From assembly GCA_018389105.1 (NCBI GenBank), contig JACATO010000307.1, positions 2,381,001 through 2,445,000 of the forward strand: a DNA stretch of 64,000 bases, read 5' to 3'. Shown here piece after piece: positions 26,100 through 36,981 of the stretch. Position numbers and translations under genes: made by a program. This stretch comes from Nautilus pompilius (Eukaryota > Mollusca > Cephalopoda > Nautilida > Nautilidae). The stretch's first letter is position 1; each line of letters starts with the position of its first letter. The notes under the pieces are model-generated. The model had not been told where the DNA came from and ran no database searches. It saw only the letters and a list, made by a program, of their open reading frames with translations.

Positions 26100-27300
26100 C
26101 ATAAAAAATGTCTTAAAGCATATAGTAAGTACATTCTTAAATTATTACAAAATGAAAACAAACCTAATTTCCCCTGATAAACAATTTGAATTATATTTCT
26201 CATGTGTTTAAGTTTTATTAACCAATTAACAACCATTGAAACCACCTAAATTTTTAACATGAAAAATTATTCATAAATTAAAACAAATAGATTTTCAATA
26301 TATTTTCTACATGCATGTGCAGCATTAAAATGAGAGAGGAGTTTTAAAATTCATATTTAAATCTCACTTTTCAGATGAACAAATATTTTTATGTTATGCA
26401 CAATTAGAATTCTGTGTATGTTTAAAACTAATGTTATCTAATTGCCAATATTTTTCATTTTTTGTACTAAAAAAATGGAGTAATGTTATGATTATTATCT
26501 CCCCTTGTTTTAACTATTAGATTTGAGGCAAAGATTCTCTACAAAATAAAAAATGTGTCATCATTACACACAAATCTGTACTATAAAATTTACTATGTGC
26601 CTTATGAATGAAAAATACATAAGTAGATCATATAAACACCAAATTTCTGAAACAAGCTAAGTAGTAATAATGCTGTCACATCAGGATAATCCCTTAATTA
26701 GTCTTGATGCCATTGCACAAATTCAATATAAAATTACTATAAAATATTATTTAAAATGTTCAGAAAAGTTTAAATTTTAGTAGTTTTTAAAAATCAAAAT
26801 GCTTTTACAAATTTATATTAACTATTAGTTATATAAATATTTTTACACTACCACTGAAAAGAGAAAGGTTAAATTTTAATTTAATATTAGTGGTAATCAA
26901 AACATGAATAAAGAAATTACAAGCATTAACAGAGAAAAGAAATCTAGAAATTTATTTTTAACAAATCTTGCATTCATCAAAATTGCCACCCTTGGTCTTT
27001 ATAACTGCTATGCTGTTAATTCCAGAAGTTTCTCAAAAACTAGCATAAATGTCCATTATTATATTAAGGTAACAAGCTAGCAGAATATAATCCCACAGTA
27101 GCTAAATAATAAGAGATAAACCCTGTTTTACAATGAGATGCTTTAGATCTACTAAGCTAAATGAATGTACAATAAGAATAAAAGGTTCCAGTAAGCAAAA
27201 ATCACAGGTAAATTAAACAACTGATAAATAGGAAATAAAGTGCTGTAGTCAGGTGAATAATAATTTGAAATGTCTGATTCATTTTGTTCAGCAAAAGGTT
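26100..27300. other. AT-rich stretch without a recognised gene
   Basis: Nothing could be supported here beyond AT-rich sequence. It would be an intron of the tentative minus-strand gene if that gene is real. Confidence 0.35.
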
Positions 27301-27313
27301 GGTAAATGCATAC

Positions 27314-27329
27314 TGAATCGGTAATGTTC
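27314..27329 (-). CDS. Tentative microexon, or start of a longer exon, of the small gene
   Basis: A strong acceptor (pyrimidine tract then TTTTTCTGCAG, minus strand) precedes GAACATTACCGATTCA and a gtatgc donor. Ending there, the 16 nt would encode TLPI plus two split codons and join both neighbours in phase. Two long open frames continue beyond the donor, so the true exon could be larger or the acceptor a decoy. Confidence 0.2.
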
Positions 27330-28224
27330 CTGCAGAAAAATAAGGGTGGTAGGGTCATAATTTGGGCCTATTTATGAGAATAGACCCTAAATATTTACTG
27401 AATTGAAGGAACGGCCATCACTATTCTCCAAAGGTATCCCTGTTGTGTTATAATACAAAAATAAAATGAATTTTTTAAAACTTTTGTTTTCCTGTGAAAA
27501 TATCTATTTTCAAACTTTTGGGTGGTAGAATAATTAATGTTAAATCCAACACTACAACCTATTCTGGCACTTCCCTTAAACAGCTGAAATCTTATATGCA
27601 TTAACAGGAATTATTTATTCCCTCGACATAGTACTCCATTATATAATAACGCTGCTGCAATCCACAACAATTGTATTTTTGTGTACCTTGTTCATTCTGC
27701 TAATAGAATATTTGACTGAAAAGCAAGAGCAGGGGGCAAGAGGTTGGACAGTCTGATTCAGAATGTGGAAAGTTCTGGATAACATGATCTGAAATTTGTA
27801 AAGGACAATGGAAACTTTTCCTCTGTGGAGAAACTTTAAAAAAAAAAAAGAAAGGGGAAAACAGTAATGAATTAGCATTAGAATAGCGCTAATAATAAAT
27901 TACCCTCACAAACCAAGCAGCAAAAAGAATCTTCAGTAATTTACAATGGGGAAAGCTGGGTTTTGTGGTCAGAAATGATATCAGATGACAGCAGTAGACT
28001 GAAACCTTATACAGATCAAGATGCTATCCGTTTCACCGGTGGCAAAATTATGGTGATTAAACCGCGCAACATTGTACATGTCCCACACAGCAATTAATGA
28101 GGCTGGGTGCCGCCATTCCATCAATTAATATACTTCTATGCTATACATCATCCTTTCAAAGCAAATTAAAATGGGTACGGAAAATTACTATCCATACGAG
28201 GGATGGACGTTCCATCATGGCAGC

Positions 28225-28243
28225 TTATATATATATATATATA
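28225..28243. repeat. (TA)n tract inside a short inverted repeat
   Basis: The TA tract is flanked by GGACGTTC (about 28205-28212) and GAACGTCC (about 28244-28251). These two 8-mers are exact reverse complements, so the DNA could form a cruciform with the TA tract in the loop. Confidence 0.7.
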
Positions 28244-28438
28244 CGAACGTCCGCCATGGTACAAATACAGTCATCCCCCCCAATCTTCCAGTGTCGCTTT
28301 CTAAAGAGAAAATGATGTTAGAATTAACATCAGACGGCAAAATCCCTAATAATTTAATTTAAAAAAAAAAAAACAGAAAAGGAGCAGCAGCTTTAGTTAC
28401 GGCTTAAAAGCAAGAGATTATCTCCCTTAGATGATAAT

Positions 28439-28441
<3 letters not shown>

Positions 28442-28473
<32 letters not shown>
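28442..28473. repeat. (TG)n microsatellite
   Basis: About sixteen TG units, directly beside the CpG-rich block. Confidence 0.9.
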
Positions 28474-28478
<5 letters not shown>

Positions 28479-28519
28479 CTACCTTTTCCCTGTTTACTTA
28501 AAAGCGAAATTAAATTGCT

Positions 28520-28960
28520 AACCTTTGGATCCCTGTCTTGCATCCATCACAATCGCCCCAAAAATCCCGGTGAGGAACAAATGCTCCACCCCCGCCGCCG
28601 ACTCTCGCATTCCGAGCGGAGGGTGGGTCCAGTCCAGTCCAGTAGGCGCCATCAAGAAGCCGTCCGTCCGTCCGTCCGTTTTCGCGGTTATTTCAAATTT
28701 TGAAGGTTTGTCGTCTGAAGAGAACGGTCCCATCTCCCCCCCCCCCAGTGAGAGTCTCTCACCTTCTCCGTTTTCGTTCAACAACCAAAAAAAAAAAAAA
28801 AAACAGAAATAGTCTGAAAATTCACTCCCAATAACGAACGGTTCTGACAATCTCTCAGAGTGAAGCAGACGACAACAGGGCCTCGAGTAAACCGAGGCTC
28901 ACGTCCGGCGGATAATGAACCGGAGCGAGGCCGGATGTGTTTCCGCAAATATAAGGTCCG
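28520..28960 (-). promoter_or_regulatory. CpG-rich block, likely promoter/5' exon region
   Basis: This is the strongest CpG cluster in the window, with repeated CCGCCG, CCGTCC and CGG words inside DNA that is otherwise CpG-poor. Both strands have open frames through it, as expected of CpG-rich DNA. The minus strand has a plausible first coding exon at its left edge. Direction cannot be proven, and a bidirectional promoter is possible. Confidence 0.5.
28523..28610 (-). CDS. Tentative first coding exon, unidentified protein
   Basis: On the minus strand an ATG at 28610 (MRESAAGVEHLFLTGIFGA...) and a second in-frame ATG at 28547 (MDARQGSK) lead to a donor AAAG|gttagc at 28523. The segment lies at the edge of the CpG-rich block, as first exons often do. 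The next candidate exon in phase is at 27314-27329. No protein family was recognised. Other CpG-island frames are equally open, so this is tentative. Confidence 0.3.
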
Positions 28961-29119
28961 CATAAATGAGGCTGTAATTCTCTTTGGATCAGAAAAAAAA
29001 AATATATATTTATTTGTTGTTTCTCTCATTTAATAACTAAAGAAAAAAAATAAAAAAACTCCGTGATTTATTTCTCCTATTAAACCGAATAATAAAAAAA
29101 AAAAACTCGTTCAAAGGGA

Positions 29120-30330
29120 GAGAAGAAGGTACTGACTAATCTTAGATAATTTGAGCAGTCACGGATTTGCACCAAAGCAAAATTCGAAATTAAAAAAAAA
29201 AGAAAAGGAAAAGAAAAGAAGCGAATAAACTAGCAACATATAAAAATGTCATCTCAGCGGTTTAACCAAATACTTTATCCAGGTTTTAGTCATTTAGAAT
29301 ATTAAAAACAGATCTCCCCAGATCGGACGTCTGATGGCCATTTTCGATTTTATGGCGGACATTTTTTTCGGCCTTTCTACAGTTAAACATTAAAAAAAAA
29401 AAAAAAAGTGTCTTTAACTCTACGTTAGCTTAATGAAAGGGCGAACTACCTGCACCCCACAGTATCACTTACTTCCATTTCACTTATGAATGCATCGTAG
29501 ACATTTAAAAAAACTGATGACATCAGGGAGCCGGACTGAAGGCCGCCGTTACCCTCCCTCGTCAGATTTCCATACTAAAGCAGTTCGAAATGCAAATTCC
29601 GCCCCCCCCCCGGTTTAATCGACCGTGTTTATTGATCAGTCCTGGAATATGTTTTCCTACATAATTTAGAGTATTAATATTTAAAGCGGTTCCTATTACT
29701 ATGCGATGAGTGTACATCGTAACACCACTGTATTAGTGCTTTGCAATTGTTTTGTATAATTCTTGTAATTAATGCGTAACGCACAGTAAAGAATAACATT
29801 ACCAGTAATTCTAAGGGTAATTACCCGTATACTTCGGCTAAGGGTTAATATCTGATTATTATTTAGTAGTATGCGACGCGTGATATAACTTAAGATGGAG
29901 CCACGGGTGCACAGCCTGTCGAGTTTTGATAATAGAATGGGAAGTAATTATAACCCCACCAGCAACTTTCCATAGGCTTTAACATCACACAAGCATCTCA
30001 TTCCTGCATCACCTTTGTTCGTAAAAAGGTATTTTGTATTCGCAACCAAATCCAACTTTTTTTCATCTCGGTCCCCATGGTTTTCACTGGCGCCGGGTCT
30101 GCGGAAGTTGGCAAATACATGCCACGTTATATGCATAATATTGCTTTAAAAAAATTAAAGGGAAATAACTTTGGCAAATCGACCCCCTGTTCACCTCGCG
30201 GGCAGTAATAAAAAAGAGGGGTTTACGCATAATTACGCAATAAAGTTGTTGGTGATCGGTCCTACTTTCACTTTCACGGCTAACGATTACTTCACAAAAG
30301 AAGCGCCTCAGGGTTAATTTCTGTCATGCG
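29120..30330. other. Non-coding stretch with recurring GGGAARTAAYT motifs
   Basis: No gene is supported. Copies of a GGGAAGTAATT / GGGAAATAACT motif occur at 29939-29949, 30160-30170 and 30348-30358, with an inverted GGGAGATAATC at 28414-28430. A TATATAAAAAGG stretch at about 30338-30349 follows a GCGCGCGC run and could be a TATA box, but no start codon or exon follows convincingly. Confidence 0.35.
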
Positions 30331-30557
30331 CGCGCTTTATATAAAAAGGGAAGTAATTCTATTCGGTAGGAATAATTAATAATAATACAAATTTGTAGTG
30401 TAAGGTTTTATTTCTGCTGTGATGCTGCAAAATAAACTTTTAAAAATAAAAAAAAAATTTTAAAAAAATCAGATATTCGCTTAGGTCCACTACCTATTTT
30501 TTTTAATTAAAGAAATTCTAACCCTAAATAAAAAAAAATTAAGGAATGTTTTTGGTC

Positions 30558-30644
30558 TCATCCATTGTCAGTATCTTCCCCTGAACTACCATCTATTACA
30601 TTTGGCCAGTTTTTTTTCTTCTCTATTTGCAGAAGTTCTGTTTT
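30558..30644 (-). CDS. Unidentified multi-exon gene: candidate terminal exon
   Basis: After a TTAAG acceptor preceded by a long T tract, the minus strand reads KTELLQIEKKKNWPNV, continues to SSGEDTDNG, and stops at TGA. The charged coiled stretch followed by an acidic end is typical of a natural C-terminus. It begins in phase 0, as required by the exon at 30907-30942. A long T-run upstream (about 30741-30763 read inverted) makes the acceptor region noisy. Confidence 0.4.
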   Translation of the reverse strand, partial: KTELLQIEKKKNWPNVIDGSSGEDTDNG

Positions 30645-30906
30645 CTTAATAACATATTACTTTAAAAAAAAATCTATCCAAGGAGGAAAATTAAAGAATT
30701 CAAAATCACCAAGGAGAAGTGGCAACAATAAAGCTGCTTTAAAAAAAAAAAAAAAAAAAAAAATACTACTACTTTAGAAATTATATTTTTGATTGATGAA
30801 TCCATGGGGATCAAGCAATGTTAAGACATTAAAAACAGGAACAGAATTTAGAAGGCAGGTATTGGAGATGGGTGCATCTGGCAGTGGATAGTTATCTCAC
30901 AACTAC

Positions 30907-30942
30907 ATGGTACTGTAATACTGCGGTGTCGGAAATGAAGTT
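30907..30942 (-). CDS. Unidentified multi-exon gene: candidate exon
   Basis: These 36 nt lie between GGTTACAG and gtagtt on the minus strand and encode NFISDTAVLQYH, phase 0 at both ends. The segment joins in frame to exons on each side. It is short, so support comes mainly from the phase chain. Confidence 0.35.
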
Positions 30943-31068
30943 CTGTAACCATACCATGCAGTGGCAATGAATACAAAATTGCCCAAGATTTCAAAGTTAC
31001 TCAGGTTGGACAATCTTCAAGTGCTTTCTTGAAGGTTCAAGTGTGATGTTGACAAAAACAGCACTTAC

Positions 31069-31127
31069 CTGATCTTCAAATATCTTATAAATCATTGTGA
31101 CTGTTTTGAGGAAATTTGAAGCTGTTA
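31069..31127 (-). CDS. Unidentified multi-exon gene: candidate exon
   Basis: The minus strand shows a strong donor CAG|gtaagt after TASNFLKTVTMIYKIFEDQ. The acceptor may be at 31128 or, six bases later, before 31121; both keep the frame. It needs two bases from the previous exon, which ends with one. Amphipathic helix-like composition supports coding. Confidence 0.5.
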
Positions 31128-32382
31128 CTGTCAGGTTAAAATAAAAGCCATTTAAACATATTTTTAGACTTTTGTAGTGGTTCTTTGAGTTACATCAAAA
31201 TACAGATTTCAAGTCATTCAACTAATAAGTAATTTAAGAAAACTTTAGAATGCACAACTTTTGACAAATTCAACAGGTACCAAAACAGCTTTTGAATGCA
31301 GTACAAAACCAATATTCAACTGTCCTATTCAACCAAATAATCAAGTACCATTTTAAAGTAACACATACTTTGGATTAAGAAACATTTTGTTGATGGAATG
31401 AAATATCACCAGAGTTACACTGCTAACAGAATATCAGTTTAAAAGCCTAAAATGTTTTTTTTTTTTTTTTTTTGCATTTGTGAGCACTTTAGTTGTTCCT
31501 GTACCAGCAGGCATTTAGAAAATATATAATTTTGAGGATGAAAAATTATAAAAACAATGACCTATCAAAAGTCTTTTCACTTGCTTATGTGATAAAGGAA
31601 CTATCATAAGTTATTTAGAAAAGGCTTGTGGCCTTTTAAACAAACCAACTTAGAATTGTTACATTATACACTTGTGATTGCTTATTGGATTGAATATCAA
31701 CTATCTGTGTGGTTTCCATGCAAGTTTATTGAATGCACAAGAAACTCTGGATAGTCAGGGGAAAAACTGCCCAAGCAAATGTGTTTTTTTTTTTTTTTTT
31801 CAAAAATGTCATTTACTAAAAACTTGCATACTAATTAAATAAGAACATTTTCTATGGTTTTGTATTTTACATGCTGTTGTCAGATAATCTCAAATCTGAA
31901 GACATTTGGATTAAAAAGTAAAAAACACAAAGGTATGAAGAGTGCCAAAAAAAAACAAAACTTAAATACCACAATCCACTTAAGTTCAGGGTGTCCATTT
32001 CACTAAAGAAATCAAATATTCACTTATCAATCAAGAAAACACATTTAAAAGCTAAAAAAATATATTACCTATAAATTAGTTTTTTTTTAAACACCCAAAT
32101 GACTCCTAAATGTACAGGAATTCTCAAATTTTCTTCTTTACAGAAGAGATACACACAAGCCGCCTTAAATTAACTTGAAAAGAAAACACGTTAGTTCTCT
32201 TTTACAGTCATTTGATTCTACTTAGAACAAAATGTTTGATAATAAACACACCATAAAAATTTGGCTGACTTTGGTCTGTCCTGAATAAATCCACTTTTGG
32301 GCAACTGTTTGTGTCATTATCTTGGTTTTATATTCAGATAAGAAAATGTTGACAGACTGAAATTCAACTCTGCTCCACTTAC

Positions 32383-32420
32383 TACAGCCTGGTATCAGTG
32401 ACTCCATATTGATCAGGTGA
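32383..32420 (-). CDS. Unidentified multi-exon gene: candidate exon
   Basis: These 38 nt with a strong gtaagt donor encode HLINMESLIPGC plus split codons on each side. Phase matches the exons at 33221 and 31069. A second reading frame is also open, so the frame rests on the chain. Confidence 0.4.
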
Positions 32421-33220
32421 CTCAGTTACTGGCTGGCTGGCTGGTTAGATAAGTTAGCAATTCAAATTAACAACTACCCCCTTTCCTTAAATTTGGGCAG
32501 TAACCAGTTTCTGATAAGTGTCCCCATATTCTTATAAACATTTGAAAGTGTACACATTTTGTTCATTATTTGGGAATTTTTGCTAAATACACAAATATTT
32601 CATCTTGGCCATTGGAAATGATGTTACCTTAGGGCTAAATTATAGATCCTTTTAAACAATCCATTAAGGGAGCTCCATCTAAAATATTCTCCCAAAAATA
32701 TGACTTTCGTCAAAAAAAGAAAGACAGATAAACCTACATATACAAATAGACTTAAGATAATGCAATACCTGTTTATTTGTCCATATATTAATAAGCACTT
32801 ATGCTATAAAAATTGTTGACAGATTTTACAATATTAAATAAAATGTTTTCCTTTATCATAAAAGGTAACTTTTTGATGAAACAACTTCAGTTTACCCAAC
32901 TAAAAATGGACAGGTGAATTTGAAGGTTACTATATTTCTCTTGAATCTAAATGTTAAACATTCAGATGAAACTCAGCTGGAAGTAGATTTGACCACCCAT
33001 AGTATATACTTAGACACATTAAAATTAAGAAATGAAATAAATATTAAAAAATGATTTATTCAAATCTAATAAATATACAGATAGAAACCTAAAACATTAA
33101 AAAATATATATATAGCAACAAAACATCTGCTTGCATTGCTTCAAGAGTGGCAGTCGGTCAGTCGAGACATTGTCATAAAATTGCCAATTTAAATTACAAA
33201 AAGGTAGCTGATAAACTTAC

Positions 33221-33249
33221 CAAACAAACTGCACCGAGATTACCAGATG
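33221..33249 (-). CDS. Unidentified multi-exon gene: candidate exon
   Basis: A very good pyrimidine tract (TTTCTTTTGGCTTCTTTTCC) leads to CGAAG, then 29 nt encoding HLVISVQFV and a strong gtaagt donor. The split TG at its end is completed by the T that starts the 32383-32420 exon. Splice signals are strong; length is short. Confidence 0.45.
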
Positions 33250-34043
33250 CTTCGTGGAAAAGAAGCCAAAAGAAACTTCTGGACAAAAGCAATGGATGCT
33301 TTTTCTAAACATTTCTAAACCATGATGGCCATCCACAAAGTTACATAAATTAGTGGAAGAAAGTTCAAACTACCAAACATGATTACAATTTTAATAATTT
33401 TCGTTTTCTCTCCTCAAAAAATAAACTTTTGAAACAAGTTCAGGAATGAAAAAGAATCGTGAATTCATTTGTTAAAACAGAAAAGGGGCTAATCACTTAT
33501 ATGGAAGCCATTAGGTGCCAGAATATCACATAATTAATACACTATCTAATTTCAAATTGTAAAGGCGGCTTACTTTCTGTGAGGAATGCTGTTCAGTGAG
33601 ACATATAACAGACCTTAGTGCTCAAAGCAATCCCTTATCTCCGCATTTTTGACTCATTCCTTTAAATGCAAATATTTAACATTTTTCCCATCTCAACTAA
33701 AAACAACAAAAATCCTTCAAATTGGCTGAAGATTTTCAATGTATTTGTAACTTTTGTTTACTGCTTATTTTAAGTTATTTCTACTTAAATGTAAAAGGTT
33801 TTGAAGCAGCAATCAAATTATTGCAGTATTTTTTTAGAAATAATTTGAAATTTTCTGCAAAGGAAGTATTGATCAACCTTAATTTAAATATTAAAGGCAG
33901 TATTTATCTGTAGAATAAAATTTAGTTTTATGTTGTTTTTTCTTCAATGTAGGTGGTCACATTAAAAATGTTATAATGGGAATAACATAACAGCACCTTC
34001 TAAGAGCAGTGCGACTTAAGCTATGCTTGTTTTACCAACGTCA

Positions 34044-34111
34044 TTTCAAGGCCTAAATGAAGACAGTGCTTATCCATTTTCAAGGCCTAAATGAAGACAG
34101 TGCATATCCAT
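34044..34111. repeat. Tandem duplication, 2 x 34 bp
   Basis: Two adjacent 34 bp units, each beginning TTTCAAGGCCTAAATGAAGA and ending TATCCAT, differ at a single base. This is a simple recent duplication with no coding consequence seen. Confidence 0.95.
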
Positions 34112-34260
34112 TACATCACTCATGAATGGTTTAGGAAGGAGTTCATTATCAGACAATATTGCACTATCATTGTTGTTCTGTATCATCGGTATTGGATTGG
34201 TTTTAGTTCTGGAGAAGGCTTACTTCAGCACACTCTGGGAGATTCTTTGGTTTGAAAGGT

Positions 34261-34309
34261 TTAAGACATGCCAGTCTTTAACACTGCAATTCCAAGTTCA
34301 TCCAGTCGA
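34261..34309 (-). CDS. Unidentified multi-exon gene: candidate exon or alternative end
   Basis: After a pyrimidine-rich tract and GATGAG acceptor the minus strand encodes RLDELGIA. It then either uses a weak gtgtta donor at 34285, staying in phase with the exon at 33249, or reads on through VLKTGMS to a TAA at 34261. The second option would make an alternative C-terminus. It completes the split codon left by the exon at 37579. Confidence 0.35.
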
Positions 34310-34739
34310 CTCATCATGGGATGCAAAAGATGGGGAAACAGACTACACATATATGATGTGTTGGAACTAAATATATTTGGACATCCATCTAGCAAATAGT
34401 AACATTGTCCAGTGTATTGTCATATCACGACCTTTTTTAAACATTAATTTCCACAGTTAACTACATAAATTTGGTAAGCATGCAAAAATGTATTTTTATT
34501 TTTTAGCCACTTTAAAGTAATGGTCTTGCGCTTTCATTGACAGGTTTTTAAAAAAAACATTGAGAAGGATGAAACAAATCATTAAATTAGTTTAAAAATC
34601 CTGAGTTAGTGATATAAGTAATCATTTAAATTTTGAATTAATTTATAAACATAGTTTCTGTATTTTTCACATACAAGGGAGAAAACCATGGTGGTGAAGT
34701 ATAGTGCTGCAGTTGACCACTAGGAAGCATTCATTGCCA

Positions 34740-34935
34740 ATTCTGCACCGTGAGTCCTGACACTTCCAACTCTGGCAGGGAAATCTCTTCATTTCTTAAA
34801 TGGGGAAAAAACCCTACAGAATCTGGTGAAGAGGAGCTAGAAGCAGCCATGAAGAAAAATGTGCCAAACTCTACCAGGAATCAAACTCAGGCACTGGGCC
34901 ACTGCATCGCCCAATCTTTAGTATTGAAACATTAA
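34740..34935 (-). mobile_element. tRNA-derived SINE
   Basis: Minus-strand reading has GATGCAGTGGCCCAGTG (A-box region) followed by GAGTTTGATTCCTGG (B-box region; consensus GGTTCRANTCC). About 130 bp of non-tRNA body follows, including GCTGCTTCTAGCTCC and a Lys-like AAA-rich stretch. It is not a functional tRNA. The SINE call follows from the two pol III boxes plus body; the family was not identified. Confidence 0.55.
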
Positions 34936-35913
34936 GTTTAATATTTAATAAATAAGCAAATCATATTATTTAAATTTTCATGCTACTGTTGTCCAGATAG
35001 GTAGTCACTGCATACTTATTATTCATAGTGCACTTTTATATACATAAATTAAACCTAAATGTAGTTATTTAATCTGTGTGAAAGTACTTTTTTCCATATA
35101 TTAATGCATGATTCATTTCCAGTACATCAAAAGCATTTAAGGAAAGTAATAAAAAGATGCTTATATGTCTATCTCTTGTTGGATGTATAGGAATGGGGCT
35201 GTGTTCCAAATGAAATTTCAGCATCAGATAAAATGTAAATTATATTCAGCATTTAAAAAATTAAGTTTGCTGTCTATCTTTGTTTTAATCAACTGTCTTT
35301 TTCTTTTTTAAATATTTTAATATTTAAAAAAAAAAAATTAATGTCCAAGCAAAATTAAGGCATGTAAAAATGAAATTACAAAACCTAGAGAGATTCCTGT
35401 ATTTAAATTTTAAAATTAATCTTTTGTCTTTTATTTTACAGGAATATTTAACTTTTTTTTTTTAAATCTAAGACTATATATAAACAAAGCAATCAGATTA
35501 TGGTGTTGACAAGTACATTCCAATTTGTATTGTTAATCTATATTGTTTCCTATCTAAAATGTAACCTATACCTCAAAGGATAAACTGCAGCTATCTCCTC
35601 TTGACAGTGCGGAACAATAAAACAGATTAAGCCTGCTGTTGTGTAGCCTTTTGTTCAGATTTAGCAGGATTCATGCATGCTAGAAAAATCTAGATAATGA
35701 AAAAAAAAAACAACAAAAAATATCTAATTGGAAATAAACTATAAAAACAAAACTTATGGAATGCATCATTTGAAATTCTATTATACAAGTGCAAAAGGTC
35801 AACAAGTGCATAATTAGTTTTTTTTTTAATGTTTCTTCTGAAGTGGGATGTGAAAATTAAGTTAAAAAATATATATATTTATCACAACCTTTGAATGGGT
35901 ATAAAAAGCCCTA

Positions 35914-36981
35914 CTAGCATTTTAGTTCAGGACTGGTAAGTTCCCTATGTATTTTGTGCATATTTGCAATGGTCACTCGATGTCCAGTTATAGCATTTTT
36001 ATATGCACAACCATCATTTGGACGCTTTAGGAAAGAAAACTGACTGTTATGTATGATGTCTATTTTGACTTCTCTGGCCAAAATTCCAGTTAGGTAGACA
36101 TCTTCTAGCCAGAATAGTTTCACATAAAGAGAAGCATTGTACAACATAGGTACTACAGTGCCTGATAAAAGATACGATGTACCTGAACAGTATTTTGGGT
36201 ATTCCATTTCTAGAAAGTCCTTCTTGGGTGTATACCACTTAGACTTGTTATTATGAATAGGCTTGACATGGTCAAACACAAAGCCCATAATGAACCTTGA
36301 ATAATGGTTGTATTTCCCATTTATTACTGTGAGTAGCAATTGCACATTGATGTACATATCATCATCTGCTTTTAGAACAAACTTTGACATTTTGCAGAAT
36401 GTGCTGGCCCACTTCACCATGCCCACAGACTTTAAACTTAGGTTTTTGTACGTATCTAAGAAATCCTCTTGAATGATGTCTCTGTACAAGTTGCTCTCTT
36501 TGCTAATCTGGGCCTGCAAAGATTGCATTTCTGGTTTTCCCAAGAAAAAAACCAGTCTTACCATTGAACCATTTCTGGCTACCATTCCCCAGGTGTCTCT
36601 GATGGTATTCCTCTGTAGATAACGTTTTACTCCCGTGCATACAACAATGACCAACACAACACTCTGGGTACATGCGCGAGGCTCATTTATTATGTACTTG
36701 TAGTCATGAGGATTGATAATCCTTCCAATGCCAGCAGCAGCATTTGTCATAGGTGTAACTGATGACTGTCTATGGTAAAGAACCTCTGTGCGATTTAGTT
36801 GGCCAGTTTCCGTTCCATTGCTATCTCTCTGTATTATGTCAAGAAAAAAATGCTTCAGAGTTATTGCTCTTTTAATGCCATATTCCATTCCTAGGGACAG
36901 GAAGAGGATGTAATAGACAAAGCACCCCAAGAACAAAAGGAGCCCTGCTTGTCTTATTGCTAGATGCTTCCTGGTTTTCAT
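35914..36981 (-). CDS. Beta-1,3-galactosyltransferase-like protein (GT31)
   Basis: A 355-residue type II Golgi membrane enzyme that would transfer galactose (or GlcNAc) from a UDP-sugar in beta-1,3 linkage onto glycans. Residues 12-30 form the signal-anchor helix. GT31 hallmarks follow in order: RNTIRDTW (124-131), VFFLG (144-148), EDFLDTYKNLSLKS (172-185), the metal-binding DDD (206-208), YPKYCSGTSYLLSG (261-274) and EDVYLTG (293-299). N-glycosylation sequons start at 55, 63, 137, 180, 245 and 282. Length is normal and nothing is broken. An in-frame ATG lies 11 codons upstream, but a splice acceptor (TTTTTGTTACAG) falls between them at 36991-36992, so the 36981 start is preferred, with a 5' UTR exon further upstream. 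The whole coding region is in one exon. Acceptor specificity (B3GALT versus B3GNT) cannot be told from sequence. Confidence 0.93.
   Translation of the reverse strand: MKTRKHLAIRQAGLLLFLGCFVYYILFLSLGMEYGIKRAITLKHFFLDIIQRDSNGTETGQLNRTEVLYHRQSSVTPMTNAAAGIGRIINPHDYKYIINEPRACTQSVVLVIVVCTGVKRYLQRNTIRDTWGMVARNGSMVRLVFFLGKPEMQSLQAQISKESNLYRDIIQEDFLDTYKNLSLKSVGMVKWASTFCKMSKFVLKADDDMYINVQLLLTVINGKYNHYSRFIMGFVFDHVKPIHNNKSKWYTPKKDFLEMEYPKYCSGTSYLLSGTVVPMLYNASLYVKLFWLEDVYLTGILAREVKIDIIHNSQFSFLKRPNDGCAYKNAITGHRVTIANMHKIHRELTSPELKC

Noticed and set aside
28525-28812. 95-codon plus-strand frame through the CpG block (Ser/Pro-rich)
   Set aside because: Ends in a poly-A-encoded Lys run and mirrors the open minus frame; CpG-rich DNA opens several frames at once.
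36047-36238. 63-codon frame within the galactosyltransferase region
   Set aside because: Out-of-frame shadow of the real coding sequence on the same strand.
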